This document shows positions 1 to 7,611 of a stretch of 64,000 nt of DNA, piece after piece. Within the stretch, counting starts at the first letter, position 1. Each line of letters begins with the position of its first letter. A program made the translations under genes and the position numbers. This DNA comes from Parvularculaceae bacterium (GTDB lineage: Bacteria; Pseudomonadota; Alphaproteobacteria; Caulobacterales; Parvularculaceae): assembly GCA_021776475.1 (NCBI GenBank), contig JAJFFV010000005.1:1-64000 (forward strand), in the 5' to 3' direction. The notes under the pieces are model-generated. The model was not told the DNA's origin and did not search any database. It saw nothing but the letters and a program-made list of their open reading frames with translations.

Positions 1-29
1 GGTTGATTGGTCAAATATGGCCATATAAG

Positions 30-124
30 CTAGCACAGTCCTAGCACAGTCGCATTTTCGGGTCTTGAAATCATTGATGATCTGCCTGCGAATGGTTCGC
101 TGCTAGCACAGTCTTAGCACAGTT
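30..124. repeat. Two blocks of tandem CTAGCACAGT-type repeats
   Basis: The 11-mer CTAGCACAGTC occurs twice in tandem at 30-51. A second block at 103-124 carries CTAGCACAGTC followed by TTAGCACAGTT. The two blocks start 73 bp apart in the same orientation. Short partly complementary stretches (TTGGTCAA near 7-14 and TTGACTGACCAA near 123-134) flank the pair. I see no gene in 1-342 apart from the 3' end of hipA on the other strand. The function is unknown. It could be a protein-binding array or the end of a mobile element lying outside the window. Confidence 0.5.
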
Positions 125-342
125 GACTGACCAACGTATGGGGGGAGTGCGACGAATTGAGTGACGATATCATTCACTAAATGGACGGAACGCTGAGATG
201 TCCCACACATCCAAAAATTTTGCAATTCGCTCTTCCGAACCTTGCGACCGCCGCCTTAGAATACAACCGCGCCAACGACGTAGATAAAAATCCCCCAGAT
301 TTGATTTTTACAACATCTCCACCGTGGTTGAAGCAATTGATC

Positions 343-1653
343 TCAACTTATCGACAACGACTCGTATCGGTCTCGAACCCCATCCGTGATACTTTCAATT
401 AGGCTGGCGGGAATTGTGTTGTCCGCAAGCGCCTCGATCTCTTTAAGCGCTGAGGGGAGCACCGCTTCCAATTCCGCTGTGAGTTCGTCCACCGTCCCTG
501 TCGGCATGCCGGCCATATCGGACGTCTGCTCGAAATGGCGTTTTTGAATCTCATCCATACGGTAGTGATTATTATTGCCAGCAGACATGGCCATTTTATA
601 TCGATTGGTTTCAATCCGTCTAGCGTCCACGATTGGTTGAGCGGAAATGATGTCGTATAGCGGCGTCATGACAAAGGCTCCGCCGGGCTGGTGTGCGATC
701 GAATAGTTCTTGGCGTGCCCGTCGGTCGCCCCCATGAGCCAAAAGATGATTTGAGCTTTTAAAAAGGCGCGCCGGTCCTCTGTGGAGCGATCGCTCTCCT
801 TGAGCCGTTCGAGTATGTTGCGCATTCCGGGACCGCCCTCCCGCTGGTATTTTCGCGTTGAGGGAACGGATAACGCCTGACAGAAATCTTCCTGCGGCAG
901 TCGTAAGAGGCGTTCATCGCTCGTCCAAAGCCGGTCGCAACGCTCAACGCTCAGCGCTAATTGATCCTCAAACTGCTCAACATCCGCATTCGCCACGTTA
1001 AGACCGAGGGCGGCGCAAAGTTTCAAGCAGATGAACTCATTCTGCACACTGTCAGTCAATTCGATTTCGTTGTGAATGACACCGATCGCAGGCTTCAGAA
1101 TATGCGTGGTCGCCGTTGTACCAACAGGTCTTTGCCAGGCGCCCTCCAGTTTTAAGAGCGCTGTCTTGTCCTGCGCCCCGGCGATAGAGATGCGAAAATC
1201 CTCATCATCTGGATCGAGACCTAACGGATTGACACGAAGCTTTCGGATCAGATCGGCAATTTCGGCGTCGTTCAATGCCACGCCCTCCACGACGCCGGGA
1301 GGCCCCGGTTCCTCATCCTCACTGAGGAATTGTAGCGCGCCGACACAGTCTCGCCCCGCCACCGCCAATAGCGAAAATGCATCGACGCCGTCTGCGCCGA
1401 GACGTTCAGCAACATTTTTACGGACCTGCTCAGCGTCGGGCAGAAGGTTTTCAAATACATTGGTAACGGGCGCACCGCGAAACGCTTCACCCGTCAGGGG
1501 CAGCGAAATCGACACCGGCATGGCCTTCGACCAAGCAAGCCAGTCCGGATTATAACTAAATCCAACGGCCCCAGATGACGCTCGCTCCAATACGCCCACA
1601 CGACGCGCGTTGAGATAAACGATCAGTCTTTGCGTGCGAGATCGAGGCGCCAT
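343..1653 (-). CDS. hipA: HipA-family serine/threonine kinase toxin
   Basis: This 436-residue protein has the HipA fold. The N-terminal subdomain (about residues 8-110) precedes the kinase core. The segment RISIAGAQDKTALL near residue 155 matches the autophosphorylated serine loop of HipA. TDGHAKNYSI near residue 310 carries the catalytic Asp and Asn, and PLYDIIS the metal-binding Asp, so the active site looks intact. HipA kinases phosphorylate glutamyl-tRNA synthetase or related targets and slow growth until they are bound by HipB. Its ATG overlaps the hipB stop by one base (TGATG), which indicates translational coupling. The length is typical of the family. The actual target of this copy cannot be read from sequence. 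Confidence 0.93.
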   Translation of the reverse strand: MAPRSRTQRLIVYLNARRVGVLERASSGAVGFSYNPDWLAWSKAMPVSISLPLTGEAFRGAPVTNVFENLLPDAEQVRKNVAERLGADGVDAFSLLAVAGRDCVGALQFLSEDEEPGPPGVVEGVALNDAEIADLIRKLRVNPLGLDPDDEDFRISIAGAQDKTALLKLEGAWQRPVGTTATTHILKPAIGVIHNEIELTDSVQNEFICLKLCAALGLNVANADVEQFEDQLALSVERCDRLWTSDERLLRLPQEDFCQALSVPSTRKYQREGGPGMRNILERLKESDRSTEDRRAFLKAQIIFWLMGATDGHAKNYSIAHQPGGAFVMTPLYDIISAQPIVDARRIETNRYKMAMSAGNNNHYRMDEIQKRHFEQTSDMAGMPTGTVDELTAELEAVLPSALKEIEALADNTIPASLIESITDGVRDRYESLSIS

Positions 1654-1898
1654 CAGAACAGCTCCTCAAAATTCGCGTGGGCGCTTCGGGGTGAAGCGTT
1701 CACTTCAAGCTCAAGGGCCGTCAGAGCGTCGAAGAATACGGCCATCTGAGTTGCCGGCTCGCCGGCTTCAAGCTTCGACACGGTGGCCTGACGGACATTC
1801 ATGCGTGAAGCCAGTTCCTTTTGCGTCCAGTTGCGCGCTAGCCGTGCTTTTCGCACAATATCGCCCGCCATACCGGGACTTCTGATCAGATTAGACAT
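1653..1898 (-). CDS. hipB: HipB-like XRE antitoxin and autorepressor
   Basis: This 81-residue protein is a single XRE helix-turn-helix domain (about residues 10-65). Its core runs ARLARNWTQKELASRM, then RQATVSKLEAGE, which is the classical recognition-helix pattern. It lies directly upstream of hipA and overlaps it by one base. HipB proteins bind operators in their own promoter and sequester HipA. The three 18-bp palindromes just upstream fit that role. The C-terminal tail (FEELF) is short, as in HipB, where it can contact the toxin. There is no sign of decay. Confidence 0.92.
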   Translation of the reverse strand: MSNLIRSPGMAGDIVRKARLARNWTQKELASRMNVRQATVSKLEAGEPATQMAVFFDALTALELEVNASPRSAHANFEELF

Positions 1899-1911
1899 GC
1901 CATGTACCCCT

Positions 1912-1983
1912 TATACGCGTTCGCGCATAGGTGTTATATATACGCAATCTCGTATAAATCAAATTTATTCGCATTCGCGTATA
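1912..1983 (-). promoter_or_regulatory. hipBA promoter with three HipB-type operators
   Basis: Three 18-bp imperfect palindromes of form TATNC-N8-GNATA lie at 1912-1929, 1939-1956 and 1966-1983, and each starts exactly 27 bp after the last. E. coli HipB recognises TATCC-N8-GGATA, which has the same length and spacing. On the minus strand, TTGATT (1962-1957) and ATATAA (1939-1934) are separated by 17 bp and make a plausible -35/-10 pair. Operator 2 lies in the spacer and operator 1 over the expected start site. Repression by HipB is inferred. Confidence 0.8.
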
Positions 1984-2076
1984 AAAATAGCTTGGCCGCC
2001 TTCCGGCTATGGACCCAAAAAGCCAGGAAATCCATAGTATTCAATAACTTAATAGGTGTCGTGGAGAATAGCCGCC

Positions 2077-2104
2077 CTACTCTCCGCAATCCTGCGGAGA
2101 GTAG
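2077..2104. repeat. Perfect 12-bp inverted repeat
   Basis: CTACTCTCCGCA at 2077-2088 and TGCGGAGAGTAG at 2093-2104 form a 12-bp stem with an ATCC loop. Imperfect complementarity continues outward (GTCGTG near 2058 and CACGAC near 2109). No T-run follows, so a simple terminator is not well supported. It sits between the hipBA promoter and a fragmentary gene. It may be a protein-binding palindrome or the scar of an inserted element. Confidence 0.55.
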
Positions 2105-2213
2105 ATTCACGACATCGACCTGCCAATTTAAAGAGGGATTGGCTCACTGCCCACGGCATCAGTCCAAAACGAGCCCCTTAACCGAGACTTTGCCAATGGC
2201 GCGGCCAACTTGA

Positions 2214-2738
2214 GTGCTCATCTCAAAAAGGGCGGTCAAATCACCGATCTTTATATGGATCATTTCGTCTGAAGGTGAGGAGAATAAATTAACGCAAGCG
2301 GCTCGCGAAGCCGGTGCGAATGTGAGCTTCGTCTTGCCACCAGGGGACTATACCGGACAACTTCGCAGCGAAGACATTAGGGATGAATTTGATATGTCAG
2401 TGCGGAGCGGCGTGAACCGGGATCAGGAAGTCATTCTGAATGCGGGCTTTATTGAAGTTTTTGGTCCCGCAGGGGCATCATGGACGTTATTCCGTGCTGA
2501 TACCAATGGCGCTGAGATGCGTGCAGCTTCTGAAGCGCGAGCTGAGACAACATTTCTTGTTGCGGAAGGAACCTACATAGCTGAAATGCGTCTAGATCGA
2601 GATCGTCAGCGTCGGGAGCTTGATCTAGTCGCAGGCGAAACGGTCACCATCGATCTCCGCCAGAAACGGTCAGTCTCAATATCAATAAGGCACAAGAACA
2701 TTGCTAAACGAAAGGATACATTGGAACGGCTTGTCTGA
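2214..2738 (+). CDS. Possible remnant of a beta-sandwich repeat protein
   Basis: This 174-codon frame starts at a GTG. Residues about 35-80 (with LPPGDY and EVILNAG) and about 88-150 (with SWTLFRADTNG, EGTY and TVTIDL) look like two copies of the short beta-rich repeat found in alphaproteobacterial proteins that also carry a von Willebrand A domain. No VWA domain is present here. The first 25 residues look unlike the rest. Just upstream, another frame (about 2124-2273) encodes protein-like sequence that ends at a stop at 2271-2273, as if a frameshift split a longer gene. I treat it as a probable truncated relic, but a small intact gene cannot be excluded. The family link rests on pattern memory only. 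Confidence 0.4.
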   Translation: MLISKRAVKSPIFIWIISSEGEENKLTQAAREAGANVSFVLPPGDYTGQLRSEDIRDEFDMSVRSGVNRDQEVILNAGFIEVFGPAGASWTLFRADTNGAEMRAASEARAETTFLVAEGTYIAEMRLDRDRQRRELDLVAGETVTIDLRQKRSVSISIRHKNIAKRKDTLERLV

Positions 2739-2896
2739 AGCTGCCTTTGGACATTCGTTCTTCGAACGGCGTTTCGGCTCTTTTCGGGGCATTTGCATCT
2801 TCCGTTGCTGTTCTAAATGGGCTATGCTTGCAAAGGTCCCTGGAGCATTTAGTATAGTGCTGAAACTAAAAAATCCGTAGAAAAATGGGCGGTAGA

Positions 2897-3088
2897 ATGA
2901 ATCTTCAATCAGAAAAAAAGCCAACCGTAAAATGCCGCCATTGTGGCCAAATCCGAGTTTTTGAAAATAAACCCGGCACACATGTTGTGCTACCGGAAGG
3001 AACTTTCCAGGTAAGTTGTATTCATTGTGAAGTGGTAAATGAATACAGACCATTTGATATAACTATGCGAGAAATGCCTGTGGATTAG
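2897..3088 (+). CDS. Small zinc-ribbon protein, function unknown
   Basis: This 63-residue protein has two CxxC knuckles, CRHCG near residue 13 and CIHCE near residue 43, spaced as in a zinc ribbon. The intervening sequence (GTHVVLPEGTFQVSC) is consistent with beta strands. An ATG at 2885 would add four residues, and I chose 2897 only because a GGGCGG stretch precedes it. Neither start has a strong ribosome binding site. It stands alone in its neighbourhood. Similar tiny zinc ribbons are common and mostly uncharacterised. Confidence 0.5.
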   Translation: MNLQSEKKPTVKCRHCGQIRVFENKPGTHVVLPEGTFQVSCIHCEVVNEYRPFDITMREMPVD

Positions 3089-3471
3089 GGCAAACCTGAG
3101 CTATTCCATCGCATTACATCCGTTCACCAATTGAATAATCAGCGCGGTCTTAAACCTAAACGTGCGATCGCATTATTTTAAGCTTTTAAACAAGTCACTG
3201 TTTTTGAGATGCATCTCTGCCTTGGCGGAACCCAGAATATCGCGATCACACTATTGCTCTTTCCCAACGCAACCCATTCTCTTGAGCATAATATCATTTT
3301 ATTCAGGATTCTGGTAGTTTTGCACAATCAAGGCGCCGGCGGATTTCGCGTAAATGCGAGCATTTGAAAGACCTTACAGCGTAAAGCCGCATACCCATGG
3401 GCCTTTGAAGGCCTTGGGACAGGCTGGATCATCATCGTGATCAGGTATTCAGGGAATGTTTCTGCCGACTC

Positions 3472-3487
3472 TGTGATGTAGATCACA
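3472..3487. promoter_or_regulatory. CRP/FNR-family binding site (TGTGA-N6-TCACA)
   Basis: TGTGATGTAGATCACA is a perfect match to the CRP consensus and lies about 97 bp before the phosphodiesterase-like gene at 3584. The 495-bp gap at 3089-3583 holds no other feature I can support. A second perfect site occurs at 6298-6313. The cognate regulator is not in the window, so assignment to a cAMP-CRP protein is an inference from the motif. Confidence 0.7.
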
Positions 3488-3583
3488 CCCTTCTTCACGC
3501 TAATCCCTAGCCTGAGGCAAAAATGGCGAGTGAAGGGCGAATTGACATGCGAAAAACTAATACTCTCCGAGATTTAGGCACTG

Positions 3584-4723
3584 ATGCACCTAAACTCCAT
3601 TAATTCTGATTTTGCTACCGATATTGAGTACAAGCCCAATATTGCTTACCCGCTTATCCGAAAAGCTATCGTCAAGATCGATCGTGGCGAGCTGCCCCCT
3701 CAATACACCAAGGATCTTCAGGTTTTTAAGCAGGTCTTGGTCGATATCGCTGAGCAGCCGAAGAACAATGCCAAGCTGGCTCCTCTAAAGAGTGAGTTTG
3801 CAGCTGCTCTAGAATGTAGCCCTTGGTTCGATAACACCGAGTTAAACGAAATCAACCGGGGGGAACCGGGACAAAACCTAATCTTGGCCGAGGCGGCTGA
3901 AATTGAGCTCCGCAGGAATTTAGAACGCCTGCTCCGAAATGGGTTGCCAGGTTTATTTAGAGGTATCGACGGGAACATTTATCACAACTACTCGCATTGC
4001 CAGCACATGGCTCAGCGCACGCTGAAATACTCAAACGAGCTTGGCATACGTCTCTCTATGTCTGAAATGTTGGCTCTGAGTGTCGGACTAGTCGGTCATG
4101 ATGGAGCCCATAGTGGAGTACTGGGGCCTGGAGATTTGGAGCATAATGTTCAGTATGCGGTAAAATGTTTGTACCTATTTATGGATTACTACGGATTTTC
4201 CAAGCAGCAAATTGGGTTCGCCATAGAAAAAGGGGTGTTCCCCACGGTATCCTTCAACTCCGAATTTGTTCCTCAAGACGCGATCGGCGTGGCGGCCGAA
4301 CTTGGCGATCTGGCATTTGAAATTGAACTACCTCATTTCCTCATCAACTCTTTACATGTTTTTCAGGAGCAAATTCCCACCATCATTCCGCCACCAGACA
4401 CAATCCCACAATGGCTAAGGGCACCTATACGTGATGGTTTCATTGGAACTTACCTGATGGGAAGAGTCGCTGAATTGGAAAAAATACCAACCACAAAACC
4501 AAATACATTTATTCGCTTAAGGAAGTGGATGAGTGATATACAAACTGAGATTAGTGAACTTGCTAGCTACGAAGATAATAACCTATTGCTGCCTGAGAAA
4601 TTTCAATTCTTTGCTCCCATCAAAGAGCGGGCCTTGGCCACGATCAGAGATCAAAAAAATAATATTAGCCCCAAAACGATGAGCGCGCGTTCGGTTCGAG
4701 CGCCTGGGATGCTACCCACCTAA
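3584..4723 (+). CDS. HD-domain protein resembling class I cyclic-nucleotide phosphodiesterases
   Basis: This 379-residue protein carries YHNYSHCQHM near residue 130 and GHDGAHSGV near residue 168. These match the metal-binding YHN..HA and HDxxHxG motifs of class I (eukaryotic-type) cyclic-nucleotide phosphodiesterases. A later Asp in AAELGDLAFE near residue 245 is placed like the fourth metal ligand. That set suggests a dinuclear metal centre able to hydrolyse cAMP or cGMP, but the substrate is not proven and other HD phosphohydrolases share parts of the pattern. There is no signal peptide, so it should be cytoplasmic. A perfect CRP-type site lies about 97 bp upstream. Its last 12 bp overlap the convergent TetR gene. 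Confidence 0.7.
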   Translation: MHLNSINSDFATDIEYKPNIAYPLIRKAIVKIDRGELPPQYTKDLQVFKQVLVDIAEQPKNNAKLAPLKSEFAAALECSPWFDNTELNEINRGEPGQNLILAEAAEIELRRNLERLLRNGLPGLFRGIDGNIYHNYSHCQHMAQRTLKYSNELGIRLSMSEMLALSVGLVGHDGAHSGVLGPGDLEHNVQYAVKCLYLFMDYYGFSKQQIGFAIEKGVFPTVSFNSEFVPQDAIGVAAELGDLAFEIELPHFLINSLHVFQEQIPTIIPPPDTIPQWLRAPIRDGFIGTYLMGRVAELEKIPTTKPNTFIRLRKWMSDIQTEISELASYEDNNLLLPEKFQFFAPIKERALATIRDQKNNISPKTMSARSVRAPGMLPT

Positions 4724-5992
4724 CCCAAATAAGACCGGTTCAAAGTACTGCCGGGCAGCGTCAGCTGGATTGTCTTCTGGTCGCCAGACTGAGTAGTCGA
4801 CGCTACTATCAATTAATCCCAAAAGAACATTTACCGTCACGCTGGTGTCTGTTTCACGAATGGACCCATCGGCTTTACCCTTGCGGATCATAAAGATAAA
4901 ATTTTGCCGCACTTTTTTCAAGTCGACGTTGTGAACTAGATGCCGGTCAGATGGCAAAGACTGCATTAACGCGGATCGAATTAATATGCCATCGGAAGAT
5001 TGTTGTGTAGCAAACAAACCATAAAGTGCAATCTGCAACATCTCGAGACCTGTTGTCCCGACGTTCTTCGCGTGATTTTGCCAATAATCAATTATCGAAA
5101 ACGTGCGAATGAAGCATTGATCAAGAAGGTCGTCCTTGTTCTTGATGTAATAGTAAAATGCTCCCTTGGTGACACCTAGAGATTGAGTAATCAAATCTAC
5201 AGAAACACCTTTGTAACCACACTGATTGAACAGCCGCGTACCGGACCTCAAAAATGCTTCAAGCTTCAAATCATGCTCACTCTTTCTAAGCGGGCTGACA
5301 ACAGAGTGTTCATGCTTGGCTAATAGGGTGGCGGACAACGGTGCGTGGTCGTGCTCTGCGGCAATGCCTGAAGAGAGCAGTTCGCCAAGTCTGGGGAGTG
5401 TTGCTTCAAGCCGCTTAACACCTACATTTGGCAGCCAGGCATTCATCCAACCGAGTAGGCCGAACACACAGAGCGCCGCCGGTGTGCGGCTGGACAAAGA
5501 AATGGACCCGTCTTGAAGGCCCAGAACCACAAATGAGCGCATTTTTAGCACCAACTTGATATATCTATTTTCAATTTCTTCACGGTGTTCAGATGCAAGC
5601 AATGGTATTTCGTTAAGCACAGCCCAGTGCGCGCGTTTTCCCTGCTGGATTTCAAGCCAGTCCATTGCATGCAGATGGTAGGTGAGAAGTATTTTTGTCC
5701 TACCTGTTTTTGCGCGATCTGCTCGTTCCAGAAGTTCGCCAATCGCGATGCACGATTGCCTGTAACATAAGAATATCAATTCCTCTTTCGTCTTAACATA
5801 ATGATAGAGGCTGGTTTTAGTCTTGTTGAGGGACTCTGCCACGTCCTGAAGAGTCGTTGTTCTGGCGCCCACGGCATTAAACAGCTCGGAGGCAGCTGAG
5901 ATGATTTCGCCGCGTTTTCGATCCGTGTTCGCGGGCTTGCCGAATGGTGACAACGGGTCTCTCGCGGCCAAAGGTTGGTTGGGTGTTCGCAT
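4712..5992 (-). CDS. Fused tandem TetR/AcrR-family regulator (two TetR units)
   Basis: This 426-residue protein contains two complete TetR-type helix-turn-helix domains in one chain. The first is near residues 27-75 (LQDVAESLNKTKTSLYHYVK) and the second near residues 230-278 (VDLITQSLGVTKGAFYYYIK). Each is followed by a helical ligand-binding-like region, so the length is about twice that of a usual TetR protein. TetR regulators act as dimers, and a fused pair could bind DNA as one polypeptide. The ligand and target are unknown. It converges on the phosphodiesterase-like gene with a 12-bp overlap and faces a 434-bp intergenic region on its 5' side. Confidence 0.88.
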   Translation of the reverse strand: MRTPNQPLAARDPLSPFGKPANTDRKRGEIISAASELFNAVGARTTTLQDVAESLNKTKTSLYHYVKTKEELIFLCYRQSCIAIGELLERADRAKTGRTKILLTYHLHAMDWLEIQQGKRAHWAVLNEIPLLASEHREEIENRYIKLVLKMRSFVVLGLQDGSISLSSRTPAALCVFGLLGWMNAWLPNVGVKRLEATLPRLGELLSSGIAAEHDHAPLSATLLAKHEHSVVSPLRKSEHDLKLEAFLRSGTRLFNQCGYKGVSVDLITQSLGVTKGAFYYYIKNKDDLLDQCFIRTFSIIDYWQNHAKNVGTTGLEMLQIALYGLFATQQSSDGILIRSALMQSLPSDRHLVHNVDLKKVRQNFIFMIRKGKADGSIRETDTSVTVNVLLGLIDSSVDYSVWRPEDNPADAARQYFEPVLFGLGG

Positions 5993-6297
5993 GCACTAAT
6001 GAATTCTCGGTTTCCGGCAATTAGTCAATGTTTTTTATCTCTCCAGTTCCTATAACATACCATACGTTCGATTTTATGCATGAAAAAATCGCTACCAATA
6101 ATTCTAACGGCTCATATTTGCTCCTAAAGAAGCGCTAATTCACTGCTTGCGCGCGCACCTAAGGGACATCTAATTGCTCATAGCACATACTTTCCTTATC
6201 TCATTGTTTGTATTAATTTTTGTGAGATTTTTAGGAAAAATATGGCAACAAAAAGGCACAGATTGCCACGAAATCATCACGATTAACCATATTGAAG

Positions 6298-6313
6298 TGT
6301 GATCTACGTCACA
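6298..6313. promoter_or_regulatory. Second CRP/FNR-family site (TGTGA-N6-TCACA)
   Basis: TGTGATCTACGTCACA is a perfect CRP-type palindrome about 114 bp before the pmp3 start and about 305 bp before the TetR gene start. It is related to the site at 3472-3487, and both are followed by ACCC. The gap 5993-6426 holds nothing else I can support. Regulation of pmp3 and the genes behind it is inferred from position. Confidence 0.65.
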
Positions 6314-6426
6314 CCCCATAATGATATTCTCCCTTAGGTCACCATTATTGAATTTCGACCCTTTGGTATGTTTTTGTAACTATAAGAATTCCACTCCGAA
6401 GGTCACAAACAAATGGAGCTACGCAC

Positions 6427-6648
6427 ATGAAGGCCCTCTTTCCCATCCTAGGTGTTGTTCTGCCGCCGGCGGCAGTGGCGATGCATAAAGGCATATCTGG
6501 CACGTTTGTGGTCAACCTAGTGCTGACAGTTCTCGGCTTCTTACCAGGCGTCATTCACGCCCTGTGGACCATCGCACAACCGGACGATGAACTGGCACTA
6601 CCTCCGGCAGTCGAGGCAATCCGCATGAACATCACGCAGGTACTTTAA
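6427..6648 (+). CDS. YqaE/Pmp3 family small membrane protein
   Basis: This 73-residue protein consists of two hydrophobic segments: ILGVVLPPAAVAM near residues 6-18 and NLVLTVLGFLPGVIHALW near residues 30-47. That is the signature layout of the Pmp3/UPF0057 proteolipid family. Members are small inner-membrane proteins linked to salt, cold and membrane-potential stress in yeast, plants and bacteria. The C-terminal tail of about 25 residues after the second helix is longer than in the minimal 52-residue forms. It opens a same-strand run of envelope-stress genes. Confidence 0.85.
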   Translation: MKALFPILGVVLPPAAVAMHKGISGTFVVNLVLTVLGFLPGVIHALWTIAQPDDELALPPAVEAIRMNITQVL

Positions 6649-6696
6649 CGCCGCCGATGATCAGCACCCAGTCACAAATCTGTGGAGAAATCTGAC

Positions 6697-7023
6697 ATGA
6701 CAATTCAAGCAACTAGAAAAGAATGGATCATCGCTTCTTTGGCGTCACTCGCACCAATCTACGCCGGCGTTTTCAGTTTTGCGATTTATCTAAACGCAAC
6801 AAGGGGAACGACCCTACCAGTTGGGGCCGGAGTTGACTGGTCAGTTGCCCCTGCGGCGGTTGCATACGCGATTGTCTGCACCGCAGCGGGCGGCGCAGTT
6901 TTGATTTCCTTTGTCGAGAAAATGGAAAATGGGGCGACGATGTTTTTTCGTCAATCAGTACTTCTTTCATCAGTGGTTCTGATTGGCTTGTTCAACGTGT
7001 TCTATCTCATCGCGGTGAGGTAG
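6697..7023 (+). CDS. Small integral membrane protein, function unknown
   Basis: The protein has 108 residues from the ATG at 6697, which follows GGAG at a 9-base distance. A GTG at 6682 is possible but lacks a site. Three hydrophobic stretches (about residues 10-30, 43-65 and 80-105) suggest three transmembrane helices. I do not recognise the family. It lies 48 bp after pmp3 on the same strand and is probably cotranscribed with it. No catalytic motifs are visible. Confidence 0.6.
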   Translation: MTIQATRKEWIIASLASLAPIYAGVFSFAIYLNATRGTTLPVGAGVDWSVAPAAVAYAIVCTAAGGAVLISFVEKMENGATMFFRQSVLLSSVVLIGLFNVFYLIAVR

Positions 7024-7034
7024 TTCGCGCCGTT

Positions 7035-7114
7035 AGCAGGCCCTCGCACATGCTCTCGCTCTCTCTCCCTTTTGCGCGCGCATGTGTTTTCTCTCTGAAG
7101 CTTGAGGGCCTGCT
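7035..7114 (+). ncRNA. Structured leader element, copy A (upstream of kbp-like gene)
   Basis: AGCAGGCCCTC (7035-7045) pairs perfectly with GAGGGCCTGCT (7104-7114). Inside it, CACATGC (7047-7053) pairs with GCATGTG (7080-7086). The apical loop is pyrimidine-rich (CTCTCTCTCCCTTTT), and an asymmetric 3' bulge carries CTCTCTGA. The same arrangement recurs at 8207-8277 with a different outer-stem sequence. The element ends 38 nt before the ATG at 7153, which has AAGGAG at 7140-7145. A 5'-UTR regulatory RNA is the best reading, and a dispersed intergenic repeat is the alternative. Confidence 0.55.
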
Positions 7115-7152
7115 GATAATTTCAATGATTGTGATCGATAAGGAGTACACAA

Positions 7153-7581
7153 ATGTTTTTCAAATTCGCAAAAAATGCAGGTGATTCATTGCGCAACGCA
7201 GCTGATTCAGTTGCCGATGGTATCAAGGACCGCATCCAGGGGCACAAAACCGACGTCAGTGACCTCGATGTCAAAGAAGAAAGTGGCAAGGTCATTCTTA
7301 AGGGCACTGCAAAATCTCAAGAAGAGGCAGAAAAAGCCATCCTAGCCGCCGGGAACACACCAGGCGTTGCCGAGGTTGAGTCACAAATCAAAGTTGATAA
7401 CCCCGCATCACAAGCAACATTTTATACAGTTGTGAGCGGTGATTCCCTGTCGAAAATTGCCAAGGCGTTTTACGGCGACGCTTTGAAATATCCTGCGATT
7501 TTCGACGCCAACAGACCGATGCTGTCTGATCCAGACAAAATTTATCCGGGTCAAACACTTCGTATCCCAACCGTTAATTGA
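7153..7581 (+). CDS. kbp: BON-LysM protein, Kbp/YgaU-like
   Basis: This 142-residue protein has a BON domain (about residues 30-85) followed by a LysM domain (about residues 88-140, FYTVVSGDSLSKIAK through KIYPGQTLRIP). This is the architecture and length of E. coli Kbp (YgaU), which binds potassium in the cytoplasm and aids adaptation to high potassium and osmotic stress. The ending PDKIYPGQTLRIP is close to the E. coli form. There is no signal peptide. It stands behind structured element A and before a DUF4332 gene on the same strand. Confidence 0.88.
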   Translation: MFFKFAKNAGDSLRNAADSVADGIKDRIQGHKTDVSDLDVKEESGKVILKGTAKSQEEAEKAILAAGNTPGVAEVESQIKVDNPASQATFYTVVSGDSLSKIAKAFYGDALKYPAIFDANRPMLSDPDKIYPGQTLRIPTVN

Positions 7582-7611
7582 TTTAGTAATCCAGAGACAA
7601 GGAACAAAACT

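Noticed and set aside
30-51. Resemblance of GCTAGCACAGTCCTAG to strong synthetic sigma-70 promoter sequences
   Set aside because: The likeness covers only the spacer-like part, there is no TTGACA or TATAAT at the right distance, and the doublet structure explains it better.
181-402. 73-codon plus-strand frame
   Set aside because: It overlaps the hipA 3' end, has no ribosome site and no protein-like features.
1902-2213. 103-codon plus-strand frame over the hip operators
   Set aside because: It runs through the three operators and the palindrome and has no family resemblance.
6051-6078. Possible TetR operator near ATAACATACCATACGTTCG
   Set aside because: It is not a convincing palindrome on either strand, so I do not list it.
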